DNA of 64,000 nt from an uncultured Gammaproteobacteria bacterium (GCA_947259885.1 CAMYNW010000007.1:186001-250000), one strand, 5' to 3'. Positions 22,506 to 33,530 are shown, counted from the stretch's first letter. The notes: generated from the letters alone by a model not told the origin. Numbers and translations: made by a program.

Positions 22506-23077
22506 TAGTTAGCCTCCACCAAGCCCTCGTTCTCATTTTTTTCCTCCGAAATCTTAAGCTTGAACTGACTCAGACGCACCCCTTCGCGCGGTCTTACGTC
22601 AATCACACTTAGACTGGGGTTTGCGAACCAATCAGACTCATCCAGCTTGTTCATTAAATCAGACACACGAGCATTAGATTGCGCCGTGCCATTAAGATTA
22701 AAATTCTTTTTCTTTTTAGCTAAAGTAGTGTAGTAGACTCCTTCTGGCAGCTTACGTACGATGTCGTCAAACAGATGCACTACCTTACGACGCTCACGTT
22801 GTAAATTTTGAATCACTTGCATGCGTACTAATAGATTTTCCTTCTCAGCACGTAAAGTTTTTATTTCTTCTATTTTCTTATCGAGCTTACGGATTTCGCC
22901 AGAAAGATAGTTATTTCGCGTTTCTTGATAGGCTTGCTTGTTTTTCAAGAAGGTCAGCCCGGAAAACACCACTACGCCGCATAGAACCCAGATTAACACT
23001 CCATTGGCCAGCATCTTGCGGTCTCGAAGCCGCTGACGCTCTTCACGCCATGGTAAAAGATTTATATTCATAATCAC
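22505..23077 (-). CDS. pilN: Type IV pilus inner membrane protein PilN
   Basis: INLLPWREERQRLRDRK; context. Confidence 0.93.
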   Translation of the reverse strand: MIMNINLLPWREERQRLRDRKMLANGVLIWVLCGVVVFSGLTFLKNKQAYQETRNNYLSGEIRKLDKKIEEIKTLRAEKENLLVRMQVIQNLQRERRKVVHLFDDIVRKLPEGVYYTTLAKKKKNFNLNGTAQSNARVSDLMNKLDESDWFANPSLSVIDVRPREGVRLSQFKLKISEEKNENEGLVEAN

Positions 23078-24135
23078 CCTACACCCCTCAACGCCAATCC
23101 AGCAGCTACGCCCAGCGACGGAATATCCCGTCTAAATCTAGCTTGATCTACTTTAGGCCCTAACCTAGTTGCCGCAAATGGATTGAGAATTGCGGTAGGT
23201 ACTTCGATCCGTTTTTCGATAAATTTATCGATGTTGCCAATTTGAGCGCACCCCCCTGTAATAAGAAATTTGTCGACTTTGTTGTGCGTACTTGATGAGT
23301 AAAAGAACTGCAACGTGCGCAAAATCTCCTGCATCAGTGTTTTAACAAAAGGCTTCAACACGTCGTTCTTAAATGTGTCGGCCAGTTCATTGTTACGCAA
23401 AGCATGTGCCGCATCCTGTGGAGGCAAACCGAATTTCTGCGAGATACTGTCTATAAGCTGTCGTCCACCATACGGATTCTCTCGCGTATAAATGATCCGA
23501 TTATCATGAAAAACGAGCAGACGGCTCGTATTAAAACCGAAGTCCATTAGAGCTGCGGTCTTGTTCTTTCCGCTGCCCATCTCACTCTCGCTAACAAACG
23601 AATTGACTCTCGCCAGTGCAAAATGATCAACATCAACCGCGGCAGGCTCAAGATCGGCTTCATCCATTACCGCTACTAACGACTCAACTACGTTTTTTCT
23701 GCATACCACAAGCTGAACCTGATCCTCATTATCGCCTTGTGGTGACTTACCGAGATTGACGTAATCGATATTTACATCGTCTAGTGCATAAGGTACAACT
23801 CGATCGGCTTCGACCTCGACAAGTGCATCTAGCTCATCTTCGCCGATATCAGACTGCACCGTGATCCCTTTAGAGATGACATTAGTCGAAGACACGCACC
23901 CCGCGGCCCGTTTGAGTTTAGTCCCTGATCGCGCCAAGAGCCTCTGTACCGCGGCTCCGACCTGTTCTATATCTTTGATTTGATGCTCGATGATTAGCCC
24001 GGGCGCAATCGGTTCATACGCATAATGATCCACCCGAATTGCGCGTCCAACGCGAGACAACTCAATTAATTTAGCCGCAGTTGTGCCAATATCGACTCCG
24101 ACCAACCGGTTTCGGTTTTTACTGGAAAATAACAA
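23074..24135 (-). CDS. pilM: Type IV pilus assembly ATPase-like PilM
   Basis: LVGVDIGTTAAKLIELSR; FLITGGCAQIGNID. Confidence 0.94.
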   Translation of the reverse strand: MLFSSKNRNRLVGVDIGTTAAKLIELSRVGRAIRVDHYAYEPIAPGLIIEHQIKDIEQVGAAVQRLLARSGTKLKRAAGCVSSTNVISKGITVQSDIGEDELDALVEVEADRVVPYALDDVNIDYVNLGKSPQGDNEDQVQLVVCRKNVVESLVAVMDEADLEPAAVDVDHFALARVNSFVSESEMGSGKNKTAALMDFGFNTSRLLVFHDNRIIYTRENPYGGRQLIDSISQKFGLPPQDAAHALRNNELADTFKNDVLKPFVKTLMQEILRTLQFFYSSSTHNKVDKFLITGGCAQIGNIDKFIEKRIEVPTAILNPFAATRLGPKVDQARFRRDIPSLGVAAGLALRGVG

Positions 24136-24357
24136 CGATCACCCCTCAGCGTAGTTTGTTTATTTGCCTATTACGGCTTTTAGCCCCATTTATCGACTTA
24201 TAATGCCACAGATCAACGGCTTATTACAGCTATTTAAGAAAAAATATAGCCGATCTCTCACAAAATCTCCAGCGTCTACATGAGCAATGGCGATATAATA
24301 TGTTTTAAAAACCTACTTTACTCCTTCCTGCAATTTATACAGATGCCCTGATATCCC

Positions 24358-26778
24358 ATGAGGCTGCTCTTTCGGTTCTTCGCGAAGCTGTTTTTGTTCG
24401 GGTTTGCTTTTGCAAGCGCCATGGGTGTGGGTCTGGCATTTTATGCCATCAGCCTGCTACCAAATCTACCGACTGTTGAACAAATACGTCAAATACCGCT
24501 CAATATACCCCTGCGTATTTATAGTGCAGATCAAAAGCTAATTGCTGAGTATGGCAACGAACGCCGCGTACCAGTTACACTGGATCAGGCCCCACCACTG
24601 CTGATCGATGCGATACTGGTCACCGAAGACGACAGTTTCTACCATCATACTGGAGTGGATTTTTCCGGGATATTGCGGGCTTTTCTGAGCAATATTCGGA
24701 GTCAGTCCCGAGGCCAAGGAGCGAGCACTATCACCATGCAGGTCGTGCGCAATTTTTTCCTTAATCCAGAAAAAACCTACACTCGCAAGCTCAAGGAAAT
24801 ACTGCTCGCCTTCAACATGGAAAGGGCGTTGACTAAAGATGAGATTCTTGAGCTTTACCTCAATAAAATCTTTCTTGGGCATCGTGCTTATGGCTTTGCC
24901 GCTGCAGCCCAAGTCTACTACGGGCAGTCTCTGGAAAACTTGAGTGTGCCTGAAATAGCAATGCTTGCAGGTCTGCCTAAAGCGCCCTCCAGAGATAATC
25001 CTATTTCCAATCCAGTGCGAGCGAGCGAGCGCCGAGACTATGTCCTCCAGCGCCTCTATGACCTTGGAAAAATAGACAAACTAAGCATGGAGACCGCCCG
25101 CAAAGCACCAATTACTGCAGAACGTCATATCGCTGAAGTGGAATTACAGGCGCCCTATGTTGCTGAAATGGCTCGCCAATATCTGGTCAATCGAATGGGA
25201 AGCGATGCGTATGGCCAAGGGCTCAACGTCACTCTCAGCATCAATAGCAAGTATCAGGAAAAAGCAAATCAAGCCTTGCGTAAAGGTCTACTTAGATATG
25301 ATACCCGTCACGGGTTTCGGGGTCCGTCAGGGAAAATTGAAATCGATGGATTAGAGGAACGCGACTTGGTGGAGAAGCTGCTCGAATACCCAGCCAGCCA
25401 GGAACTAATGCCAGCAGTCGTGCTTTCGGTGCAAAATACCGGTTTTGCGGCGCATACAAGGGGCGGAGAGCAGATCGAAGTATCGCTCGATAAAATGACT
25501 TGGGCAGCCGACTATAAAACTCCCAATAGTCAAGGCCCTGTGCCTGCAGCTGCCGGTGATGTAGTTAGCATAGGTGATGTTGTGTATGTGGCCAGTGATG
25601 AGGAGAATAGTTGGAGCCTGAGCCAGTTGCCGGAGGTGTCCGGTGCGCTGGTTTCCCTAGATTCCCGCACCGGAGCGATCCTCGCGTTGACTGGTGGATT
25701 TGACTACTACCTAAGCAAATTTAATCGCGCTGTCCAAGCAGAAAGGCAACCGGGATCAAACATTAAACCGTTTATTTATTCCACCGCGCTCGATAACGGC
25801 TTTACCGCAAGCAGCCTGGTTAGTGGAGCGCCAATAGTGGTCGAGGATAACCTTGAAGGAATCTGGCGCCCGGAGAACTATAGCAAGAAATTCTTTGGGC
25901 CGACCCGACTGAGAAAAGCACTCAGCCTCTCGCTCAATCTTGTATCAGTCAGGTTGCTGAGGGCAATTGGCATCGAACCAACAATTCAGCACCTGGAAAA
26001 ATTTGGTTTTGATCGAGAGGCATTACCTCGAAGCCTTTCATTGTCACTGGGCTCTACAACCGTCACGCCGATTGAAATTGCTCGGGGCTACGCGGTTTTT
26101 GCAAATGGCGGAAAACTTACGACGCCCTACTTTATTGAAAATATTGAAGATGCAAATGGTAATCCGGTTAATTTGTTGCCAGAGCAGGCGACAATTTGCG
26201 CCGATTGTGAAGCCGAGGAAGGTATTGTTACCGATACGAGATCTATACCACTTGCTCCGTTACAAAGCGAACCGGTGCAAACTGTCTCACCGCAGAACGC
26301 GTTTCTGACCACCAGCCTGATGAAACAAGTCATCCTTTCGGGTACTGGTCGAAAGGCGCTAGCGCTTGGACGCGGAGATCTGGCAGGCAAAACCGGCACC
26401 ACTAATAATTTCCGAGATGCCTGGTTTTCGGGTTTTAATCCAGATGTCACAACAACAGTTTTTGTAGGGTTCGACGAACCCGCCCACCTGGGGAGGCGAG
26501 AGTCTGGTGCAAGTGCAGCATTACCGATCTGGATCGATTTTATGGGCACAGTACTTGGAGACTTTCCCGAGCAACCTCAACTTGTCCCAGAACAAATCGT
26601 AGTAAGATTTATTAGCAAAGACACCGGACAGCTGACTTCAATTAATGATCCAGAAGGTTTCGAAGAGTACTATCTTGCGGGTACTGAACCGACAAATACT
26701 GTCCAGCCGCTCGTTGACGCTTCAAAAGATGGCAGCACTCAGGGCAACAACCAGAACGTATCTGAATCATTGTTTTAA
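24358..26778 (+). CDS. mrcA: Penicillin-binding protein 1A
   Basis: TEDDSFYHHTGVDFSGILRAF...GASTITMQV (GT51); QPGSNIKPFIY, GKTGTTNNFRDAWFSGF (transpeptidase). Confidence 0.96.
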   Translation: MRLLFRFFAKLFLFGFAFASAMGVGLAFYAISLLPNLPTVEQIRQIPLNIPLRIYSADQKLIAEYGNERRVPVTLDQAPPLLIDAILVTEDDSFYHHTGVDFSGILRAFLSNIRSQSRGQGASTITMQVVRNFFLNPEKTYTRKLKEILLAFNMERALTKDEILELYLNKIFLGHRAYGFAAAAQVYYGQSLENLSVPEIAMLAGLPKAPSRDNPISNPVRASERRDYVLQRLYDLGKIDKLSMETARKAPITAERHIAEVELQAPYVAEMARQYLVNRMGSDAYGQGLNVTLSINSKYQEKANQALRKGLLRYDTRHGFRGPSGKIEIDGLEERDLVEKLLEYPASQELMPAVVLSVQNTGFAAHTRGGEQIEVSLDKMTWAADYKTPNSQGPVPAAAGDVVSIGDVVYVASDEENSWSLSQLPEVSGALVSLDSRTGAILALTGGFDYYLSKFNRAVQAERQPGSNIKPFIYSTALDNGFTASSLVSGAPIVVEDNLEGIWRPENYSKKFFGPTRLRKALSLSLNLVSVRLLRAIGIEPTIQHLEKFGFDREALPRSLSLSLGSTTVTPIEIARGYAVFANGGKLTTPYFIENIEDANGNPVNLLPEQATICADCEAEEGIVTDTRSIPLAPLQSEPVQTVSPQNAFLTTSLMKQVILSGTGRKALALGRGDLAGKTGTTNNFRDAWFSGFNPDVTTTVFVGFDEPAHLGRRESGASAALPIWIDFMGTVLGDFPEQPQLVPEQIVVRFISKDTGQLTSINDPEGFEEYYLAGTEPTNTVQPLVDASKDGSTQGNNQNVSESLF

Positions 26779-26949
26779 GCTGACAATGTGATGGTCTACG
26801 GAACACCATAGTTTTTTCAGGAGATCTGGAGAGATCATCGCATCCTGATCACGCTGCACCATAGTGCCGGAAAAAGCGTCTATCCTCTCCGGGATTTATA
26901 ATAATGAGATAGGCTGATTGGAATGAAAAAAATTTCACAAAATTCGATA

Positions 26950-27834
26950 ATGTCCCACTACCCGATAGATTTGAGCATCAAACCAGATGTTCAAGCATTT
27001 TTTGATCAAGATACAAATACCATCAGTTATGTGGCAAAAGATCCCGCTAGCAAATACTGCGCGGTGATCGATCCGGTGCTTGACTTCAACTATGCCGCCG
27101 GGCGTGTTAGCTACAACGGTGCAGATAGACTGGTTAGGTACATCAAGGAAAATGCGCTGCAGCTTGAATGGTTGATTGAGACACACGTTCACGCCGACCA
27201 TCTTTCGGCCGCACCATACATTCAAAACGCTCTGGGGGGGAAAATCGGTATTGGAAAAAACATCTCCATAGTGCAGACAACTTTTTCAAAAATTTTTGGA
27301 GAATGTCGGAATTTCAGTTGTGATGGCTCTCAGTTTGACTACCTGTTTGAAGATGGTGACACCTATCAATTGGGTTCGATAGACGCATTGGCCCTTGAAA
27401 CACCGGGGCACACACCGGCGTGCATGTCACATATTATCGGCAATGCAGCATTTGTTGGCGATACATTATTTATGCCTGACGCCGGCACCGCTAGAGCTGA
27501 TTTTCCGGGTGGGGATGCTGGGAAACTTTATGATTCCATCCAGAAACTGCTGGAGCTTCCCCTGGACACACAGTTGTTTATGTGTCACGACTATGGCCCT
27601 GGTGGTAGAAAAATTCAATGGCAGACTTCTGTTGCTGAGCAAAAGAAAAGTAACATTCACGTTGGGGCAGGATTTAGTCGAGATCAATTTATCCAGATCC
27701 GCAACGATCGTGATGCGAGTCTGGATATGCCTCGCCTGATTATTCCTTCACTGCAAGCAAATATGAGAGCAGGTAAAATTCCGACGGATAAACACGGCCG
27801 GCAGTTCATTCGAATTCCAATAAATGCGCTGTAG
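26950..27834 (+). CDS. MBL-fold metallo-hydrolase, ETHE1/Blh-like (possible persulfide dioxygenase family)
   Basis: THVHADHLSAAPYI (HxHxDH), ETPGHTPACMSH, FVGDTLFMPDAGTARADFPGGDA. Confidence 0.8.
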   Translation: MSHYPIDLSIKPDVQAFFDQDTNTISYVAKDPASKYCAVIDPVLDFNYAAGRVSYNGADRLVRYIKENALQLEWLIETHVHADHLSAAPYIQNALGGKIGIGKNISIVQTTFSKIFGECRNFSCDGSQFDYLFEDGDTYQLGSIDALALETPGHTPACMSHIIGNAAFVGDTLFMPDAGTARADFPGGDAGKLYDSIQKLLELPLDTQLFMCHDYGPGGRKIQWQTSVAEQKKSNIHVGAGFSRDQFIQIRNDRDASLDMPRLIIPSLQANMRAGKIPTDKHGRQFIRIPINAL

Positions 27835-27869
27835 CGAATCGACCAATTTTTATTTGCCGCGAGGGTTAT

Positions 27870-27900
27870 AAAAAAAGGGCCTGTTAGGGGCCCTTTTTTT
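27870..27900. terminator. Bidirectional intrinsic terminator between the MBL gene and rpoH
   Basis: AAAAAAAGGGCC-TGTTAGG-GGCCCTTTTTTT, 12-bp stem with A- and T-tracts. Confidence 0.9.
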
Positions 27901-27914
27901 GTATTTTGAGATTT

Positions 27915-28787
27915 TTAAGCGTCGACCTCAATCAATGTCCGCATTTTTTCCATTGCTCGCTTTTCAATCTGACGAATTCGCTCTGCTGAAACGCCATATT
28001 CATCCGCTAATTCATGGAGCGTAGGTTTTTCATCTCCTAACCAACGTCGAAGCACGATATCCTTGCTGCGCGCATCAAGCTCTTCGAGAGCCATCGCCAA
28101 CTGAGATTCACGCAAATCAGTCTGTTCTGAGCGGCTAACTACCAACGCAGGATCGAATCGGTTATCTCCAAGATGCTCAGACGGCGCGAGGTAACCAGTG
28201 TCGTCCTCATCCTGTTCAAAAGTCGCGTCAAATGAAACATCTGTTCCACTAAGTCGAGACTCCATCTCCCGGACTGTATCGGATTCAACGTTTAAATCCT
28301 TCGCAAGCTGCCCAACCTCTGCATCTTTCATCCAGCCAAGTCTGGCGCGAGATTTACGCAAGTTGAAAAATAGCTTGCGTTGAGATTTTGTGGTTGCCAC
28401 CTTAACCATGCGCCAGTTGCGCAGAACATAGTCGTAAATTTCAGCCCGAATCCAATGTACCGCAAATGACACGAGCCTTACGTCGCGGCTTGCGTCGAAT
28501 CGTTTAACTGCCTTCATCAGACCAATGCTTCCCTCCTGAATCAGGTCAGTTAACGGTAATCCATACCCCATGAAGCCCCGGGAAACTTTCACCACGTGCC
28601 TTAAGTGGGACATCACCAACTCTCGAGCCGCCTCAAGATCTCCTTCATCATGATATCGAATCGCAAGTTCTTTCTCGCGCTCGGCACTGAGAATCGGTGC
28701 TGCGTTAACAGCACTGATGTAACCACTCAGATTATCACTTGCAGAAACGTTTACGGGGATTGGTAGCCTTTCTGTCATTCCAGTCAT
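27915..28787 (-). CDS. rpoH: Heat-shock sigma factor sigma-32
   Basis: LIQEGSIGLMKAVKRFDASRDVRLVSFAVHWIRAEIYDYVLRNWRMVKVATTKSQRKLFFNLRK (RpoH box). Confidence 0.97.
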   Translation of the reverse strand: MTGMTERLPIPVNVSASDNLSGYISAVNAAPILSAEREKELAIRYHDEGDLEAARELVMSHLRHVVKVSRGFMGYGLPLTDLIQEGSIGLMKAVKRFDASRDVRLVSFAVHWIRAEIYDYVLRNWRMVKVATTKSQRKLFFNLRKSRARLGWMKDAEVGQLAKDLNVESDTVREMESRLSGTDVSFDATFEQDEDDTGYLAPSEHLGDNRFDPALVVSRSEQTDLRESQLAMALEELDARSKDIVLRRWLGDEKPTLHELADEYGVSAERIRQIEKRAMEKMRTLIEVDA

Positions 28788-28809
28788 TTCCTCAACAATT
28801 TAGTCAATT

Positions 28810-28836
28810 TTAGCACTCTAGCGATAAGAGTGCTAA
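28810..28836. promoter_or_regulatory. CIRCE operator (HrcA binding site) upstream of rpoH
   Basis: TTAGCACTC TAGCGATAA GAGTGCTAA, exact match to the canonical CIRCE inverted repeat with N9 spacer, starting 23 nt upstream of the rpoH start. Confidence 0.88.
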
Positions 28837-28942
28837 TTAGCATATAAGTTCAACAGAATGCGGGTTTTACAAAGAATTTAGGCAAATTTTAGAGCCAATT
28901 TAAGCTATTTTTCGACGATTCCAAGATAAGTTAACCTATCCG

Positions 28943-29686
28943 CTATGAATTCAGCGTGAACTCAATATGCTCACGGACCCGGACGTGCGCCATCGTCGCC
29001 AGATGATGGCGGTCTCCATGAGGGCCGATAGGTTCAAAAACGCGCACTTCAGCGTTGACAGGAGGCCCTGCCAATGTTCGCCATACGCTAGCAACCAGAC
29101 CCGCTTCATCGGCAAATGTGATTCGGCTGCCGTGTTGTCTTGGTTGCCCGGAATCGTGATAGAAAATACCGATCGGCTGCACCGCTACTCCTGCTTCCAC
29201 TGCAGCCTGAAAAATGCGGGAATGGAATCGCCTCACAGTTGTGCCAGTGGTGGTCTTCCCTTCAGGAAACAGAACGACATGACGCCCGGAGGCCAAAACC
29301 TTTGATACCTGTTTGATCGCATGGTGCGCACCACTGCCTCGTTCTATAAACAGGGTCCCGGCCCGCCTTGCGAGCCAGCCTAAAACAGGCCAGTTGGCGA
29401 CGTCCTTCATTGCCAGAAACACAAAGGGCCAATGAACACCGATCACAAGAATATCGGCCCAGGAAATATGGTTGCTTACTACTAGCGTTACCTCTCCAAT
29501 GCTCTCCCCGCTAAACCTGCAGCGAACGCCTATTATCGCCAACAAACTACGGTACCAGGTTCTTGCAATATTCGAGAAAACGTGTTCAGACATTAACCCA
29601 ATAAAGGGACTGATCAATAAGCCAAACGCGATCACTGGCAGAGCCAGCAACACACGAACCATGGCTACCAGATTCCACATAATCAA
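28943..29686 (-). CDS. 1-acyl-sn-glycerol-3-phosphate acyltransferase (PlsC-like)
   Basis: VVSNHISWADILVIG (NHxxxxD), LFPEGKTTTG. Confidence 0.88.
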   Translation of the reverse strand: MIMWNLVAMVRVLLALPVIAFGLLISPFIGLMSEHVFSNIARTWYRSLLAIIGVRCRFSGESIGEVTLVVSNHISWADILVIGVHWPFVFLAMKDVANWPVLGWLARRAGTLFIERGSGAHHAIKQVSKVLASGRHVVLFPEGKTTTGTTVRRFHSRIFQAAVEAGVAVQPIGIFYHDSGQPRQHGSRITFADEAGLVASVWRTLAGPPVNAEVRVFEPIGPHGDRHHLATMAHVRVREHIEFTLNS

Positions 29687-29710
29687 AAATTAACGACGCA
29701 TTTACCTCAC

Positions 29711-31036
29711 CTAGAGAATATAACGCGACAAATCCTGATCTTCAGCCAAATCCTTAAGGTGTCTGTCTACATATTCGACATCAACCACAATCTCCTGGTT
29801 GCTGCGATCAGCGGCCTCGAATGAAATCGTTTCAAGCAACCTTTCCATCACTGTGTGCAGTCGCCGGGCTCCAATATTTTCAGTGCTCTCATTCACCTGC
29901 CAGGCCACTTCAGCAATTCGCTCAACCCCTTCTTCGGTGAATTTGAGCGATACCCCCTCGGTTCCGAGTAGTGCTTGATACTGTTCAGTCAATGACGCAT
30001 CCGGTTCAGTAAGTATTCTCACAAAGTCCTCACTTGAAAGTGCCCTAAGTTCAACCCTAATGGGCAGCCTTCCCTGTAATTCAGGAATCAAATCGGAAGG
30101 TTTGGAAAGCTGAAATGCGCCGGACGCAATAAACAATATATGGTCAGTTTTGACCATGCCAAATTTGGTTGATACTGTGGCACCCTCTACTAGCGGTAGC
30201 AAATCCCTTTGTACCCCTTCTCTAGATACATCTGCACCACCAGTTCCACCTGCACTGCGGCTTACTATTTTGTCGATTTCATCGAGAAACACAATGCCAT
30301 GTTGTTCAACCCTTTCAAGGGCATATTGCTTGATATCATCATCATTGATCAGTCTGGCCGCCTCTTCTTCGGTAAGCAATTTTAGTGCTTCCTTTACTCT
30401 CACTTTACGGGTTTTCTTTTTCTGTCCGCCAAGGTTTTGAAACATTCCCTGCAACTGACTTGTCATGTCCTCCATTCCGGGTGGGGCAAATATCTCAACT
30501 CCGGCGACTGTGGCACTTACTTCAATTTCAACTTCTTTGTCATTCAAAGTCCCTTCCCTGAGCATTTTACGGAATCGCTGTCTTCCCGCTCCGTCATTTG
30601 CAGCCGGTTCATCACCTCTCGCTGGCGGTAACAGCAGATCAAGTACCTGTTCCTCGGCCGCATCTTCTGCCCGGGGCCTAACCTTCTCCATCTCCTCTTC
30701 CCTGGTCAGCTTTACTGCCATATCCATCAGGTCGCGAATAATCGAATCCACCTCCCTGCCAACGTAACCGACTTCAGTAAATTTAGTTGCCTCAACCTTG
30801 ATAAAAGGCGCATGCGCCAGTTTAGCAAGGCGTCTTGATATCTCGGTTTTTCCAACCCCGGTTGGGCCAATCATCAGAATGTTTTTTGGTGTAATTTCAG
30901 AGCGCAGTTTTGGCTCAACCTGCATTCTGCGCCAACGATTTCTGAGGGCTATAGCTACCGCACGTTTAGCCTCTTTCTGCCCGATGATGTGATTATCGAG
31001 CTCTTCAACGATCTCTCTTGGGGTCATGTTGCTCAT
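29711..31036 (-). CDS. hslU: HslUV ATPase subunit (start at [13 protein letters not shown])
   Basis: [34 protein letters not shown]; Walker [18 protein letters not shown]. Confidence 0.97.
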   Translation of the reverse strand: MSNMTPREIVEELDNHIIGQKEAKRAVAIALRNRWRRMQVEPKLRSEITPKNILMIGPTGVGKTEISRRLAKLAHAPFIKVEATKFTEVGYVGREVDSIIRDLMDMAVKLTREEEMEKVRPRAEDAAEEQVLDLLLPPARGDEPAANDGAGRQRFRKMLREGTLNDKEVEIEVSATVAGVEIFAPPGMEDMTSQLQGMFQNLGGQKKKTRKVRVKEALKLLTEEEAARLINDDDIKQYALERVEQHGIVFLDEIDKIVSRSAGGTGGADVSREGVQRDLLPLVEGATVSTKFGMVKTDHILFIASGAFQLSKPSDLIPELQGRLPIRVELRALSSEDFVRILTEPDASLTEQYQALLGTEGVSLKFTEEGVERIAEVAWQVNESTENIGARRLHTVMERLLETISFEAADRSNQEIVVDVEYVDRHLKDLAEDQDLSRYIL

Positions 31037-31037
31037 T

Positions 31038-31577
31038 CTAAAAATTGAGCTCCTCAATAGTCAGATTACTGTTTGTGTATATGCATATGTGGGCTGCAAT
31101 AGACAGGGCCTTTTCCACTATGTCCAGAGCATTTAGCTGTGTGTTATCGGATAGTGCCATGGCAGCGGCTTTGGCATAGTTACCCCCCGAACCGATCGCC
31201 ATAATGCCTTCTTCTGGCTCGATTACATCGCCGTTGCCACTGATTACCAGTGAAGACTCTTTGTCTGCAACCACTAACAGCGCCTCAAGGCGCCTCAACA
31301 TCCGATCGGTCCGCCAGTCCTTGGCCATCTCAACAGCAGCCCTAACCAGCTGTCCCTGATGTTTTTCTAGTTTGCCTTCAAAACGCTCGAACAAGGTAAA
31401 CGCGTCAGCTGTTCCCCCGGCAAATCCGGCCAGCACCTGCTCTCGGTAGAGCCGTCTTACCTTACGTGCATTCCCTTTCATTACGGTATCACCCAGGGAT
31501 ACCTGTCCATCTCCACCAACTACAACCTGGTTGCCTTTGCGCACAGAAAGAATTGTGGTACCACGAAATTGTTGCAT
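31038..31577 (-). CDS. hslV: HslUV protease subunit
   Basis: [38 protein letters not shown]; next to hslU. Confidence 0.97.
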   Translation of the reverse strand: MQQFRGTTILSVRKGNQVVVGGDGQVSLGDTVMKGNARKVRRLYREQVLAGFAGGTADAFTLFERFEGKLEKHQGQLVRAAVEMAKDWRTDRMLRRLEALLVVADKESSLVISGNGDVIEPEEGIMAIGSGGNYAKAAAMALSDNTQLNALDIVEKALSIAAHICIYTNSNLTIEELNF

Positions 31578-31604
31578 TTAGAGAATCCCCTTAACTTTTG
31601 AGTG

Positions 31605-31632
31605 CAATGCGGCCTATCGCCACAATTTCAAT
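31605..31632 (-). promoter_or_regulatory. Possible sigma-32 promoter upstream of hslV
   Basis: Reverse strand TTGAAA-N13-CCGCATTG, similar to the CTTGAA/CCCCAT-T pattern; imperfect -10. Confidence 0.35.
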
Positions 31633-31680
31633 CTGAAACTCAACTACGCCTCTACAGCGCATGATCAAATTGAGGCTGCC

Positions 31681-32121
31681 CTATTTAACCACTTTGAGGT
31701 GAGAACCCGATCGCTGTCCGCCGTGGTTCTGCGTCGTTTTAGCGGAATGCCGCCTCACACGTTCAGGTTGAGGAGGAGTCACACCACTTCCGTCAGGCTG
31801 AAATACGATTCCCTGACCATTTTCCCGCGCGTATACCGCCAGGACTGCGTCAATTGGAACTTTAATATTTTCAGCGCGTCCGGAAAAGCGCGCTGAGAAC
31901 AGGAGATGTTCGTTACCTAGCTCAAGCCCCTGTACCGAATTGGGATGCAGATTCAGAACAATTTTTCCATCTTTAGCATAACTCAGTGGTACGGTAACCC
32001 CTGGAGAATCAACATCAACCATAATTTGGGGAGTCAAACCCTCATCTAGCGACCAATCGTAAATCGCTCGAACAAGATAAGGCTTGGTAGAGCCAGAATC
32101 CGACTCTTCCGATTTACTCAC
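31681..32121 (-). CDS. sspB: ClpXP protease specificity-enhancing factor
   Basis: KPYLVRAIYDWSLDEGLTPQIMVDVD; LHLLFSARFSGRAENIKVPIDAVLAVYARENGQG-like region; next to sspA. Confidence 0.93.
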   Translation of the reverse strand: MSKSEESDSGSTKPYLVRAIYDWSLDEGLTPQIMVDVDSPGVTVPLSYAKDGKIVLNLHPNSVQGLELGNEHLLFSARFSGRAENIKVPIDAVLAVYARENGQGIVFQPDGSGVTPPQPERVRRHSAKTTQNHGGQRSGSHLKVVK

Positions 32122-32759
32122 GATTCTCGCAGTTCAGTTTCCTGCTCGCTTAAACTTTCCTGAAACGCCGCGCGCTTGAACAACCTGTCTCCATATTCAA
32201 TTACTGTAGAAGCTTGTTTGGGTAATTCGATCCCGAGAACTGGTAGACGCCAGATGAGGGGCGCCATATATGCATCCACCAGAGAGTATTCAAGACCCAG
32301 GAAAAAGGGCTGCTCTCTGAACAACGGAGACAGCGAGACAAGACCATCGTGGATACTTTTTCTCAGCTCAGCGGATGGTTTCAGAGGTAAAGATTCACCA
32401 AGACTGCAAATAGGGGCCAGCCAATCTCGAGTCAAGCGTGAAATCATCAGTCGCGTCTTAGCTCGAGTAATCGGATCCACCGGCATTAGAGGCGGATGCG
32501 GAAAACGTTCATCCAGATACTCAAGTATTACGCCGGTATCATATAGCGCTAGGTCCCGATCCAGCAGGGTCGGGGTCTCACCATAAGGGTTGTGCTCGCC
32601 GACTACAGAGGGATCATCGTTGGGCGAAACATAGTCAACTGAACATTCCACATCTTTCTCGAGCAGAACAATCCTGCAGCAATGACTAAGCACGCATAAA
32701 TGACCCGATAACAGGATCATCGCAGGTCGTCGATTAACTAAGGTATTGTGTTCGTTCAA
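32118..32759 (-). CDS. sspA: Stringent starvation protein A (GST fold)
   Basis: GST-like N-terminus SGHLCVLSHCCRIVLLEKDVECSVDYVSPNDDP; position petC-sspA-sspB. Confidence 0.92.
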   Translation of the reverse strand: MNEHNTLVNRRPAMILLSGHLCVLSHCCRIVLLEKDVECSVDYVSPNDDPSVVGEHNPYGETPTLLDRDLALYDTGVILEYLDERFPHPPLMPVDPITRAKTRLMISRLTRDWLAPICSLGESLPLKPSAELRKSIHDGLVSLSPLFREQPFFLGLEYSLVDAYMAPLIWRLPVLGIELPKQASTVIEYGDRLFKRAAFQESLSEQETELRES

Positions 32760-32777
32760 GCTGGTCTCCCCGAGACG

Positions 32778-33530
32778 TTAGTGAGAGACGTCAACGTCTT
32801 TCCAGTATTCACGCTTAAGCATGTAAGCAAAGACAAACATCACAATCAGAAACAACATGACAAACATGCCGTATCGAATTCGATGAAGCTTAGCCGGCTC
32901 CCCCATGTAAACCAGAAAATTAGTCAGATCGCGCATCGCGTGATCAAATTCTTCAGCCGACATGGTGCCTTCGGTCTCCATTTCAAAGTGATCAAAAACT
33001 TTATGTTCCTTTCCATCTTCTGAGGACTCTGTTCGAAACACAGCGCGCTGTCGTCCCTGCAACTCTGTCAGCACATGAGGCATTGCTACATTTTTAAACA
33101 CTATATTATTCCAACCGCTGACCGTGGTCTCATCTACATAAAAGGTGGTCAGATAGTTGTACAACCAGTCTGGACCTCGAAGCCGTCCAGTTAGAGACAG
33201 GTCGGGTGGAGCTACTCCGAACCATTCCGCCGCTTTTTCGGCCGGCATTGTGGCAGTCATCGGGTCACCAATCTTAGCGTCGGAGAAGATCATATTTTGT
33301 TCGACCAGTTTGACTGGTATCTCGAGATCTTCTGCCATACGACCATATCGCATGAACTCGGCACTGTGGCAGGACAGACAATAATTGACGAACAGCTTCG
33401 CTCCGTTCTGGAGGGATCGAGTATCGTTGAGTCGGACCTCCATTGGTTTTAGCTCGGCGCCAGAGCCGCTTGCTGCTAAGGAGGTCATAGGCACCACTGT
33501 AACTAAGAAAATTAAGGTAAACTTTCTCAT
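32778..33530 (-). CDS. petC: Ubiquinol-cytochrome c reductase, cytochrome c1
   Basis: CLSCHSAEFMRYGR (CxxCH); C-terminal TM anchor. Confidence 0.95.
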   Translation of the reverse strand: MRKFTLIFLVTVVPMTSLAASGSGAELKPMEVRLNDTRSLQNGAKLFVNYCLSCHSAEFMRYGRMAEDLEIPVKLVEQNMIFSDAKIGDPMTATMPAEKAAEWFGVAPPDLSLTGRLRGPDWLYNYLTTFYVDETTVSGWNNIVFKNVAMPHVLTELQGRQRAVFRTESSEDGKEHKVFDHFEMETEGTMSAEEFDHAMRDLTNFLVYMGEPAKLHRIRYGMFVMLFLIVMFVFAYMLKREYWKDVDVSH

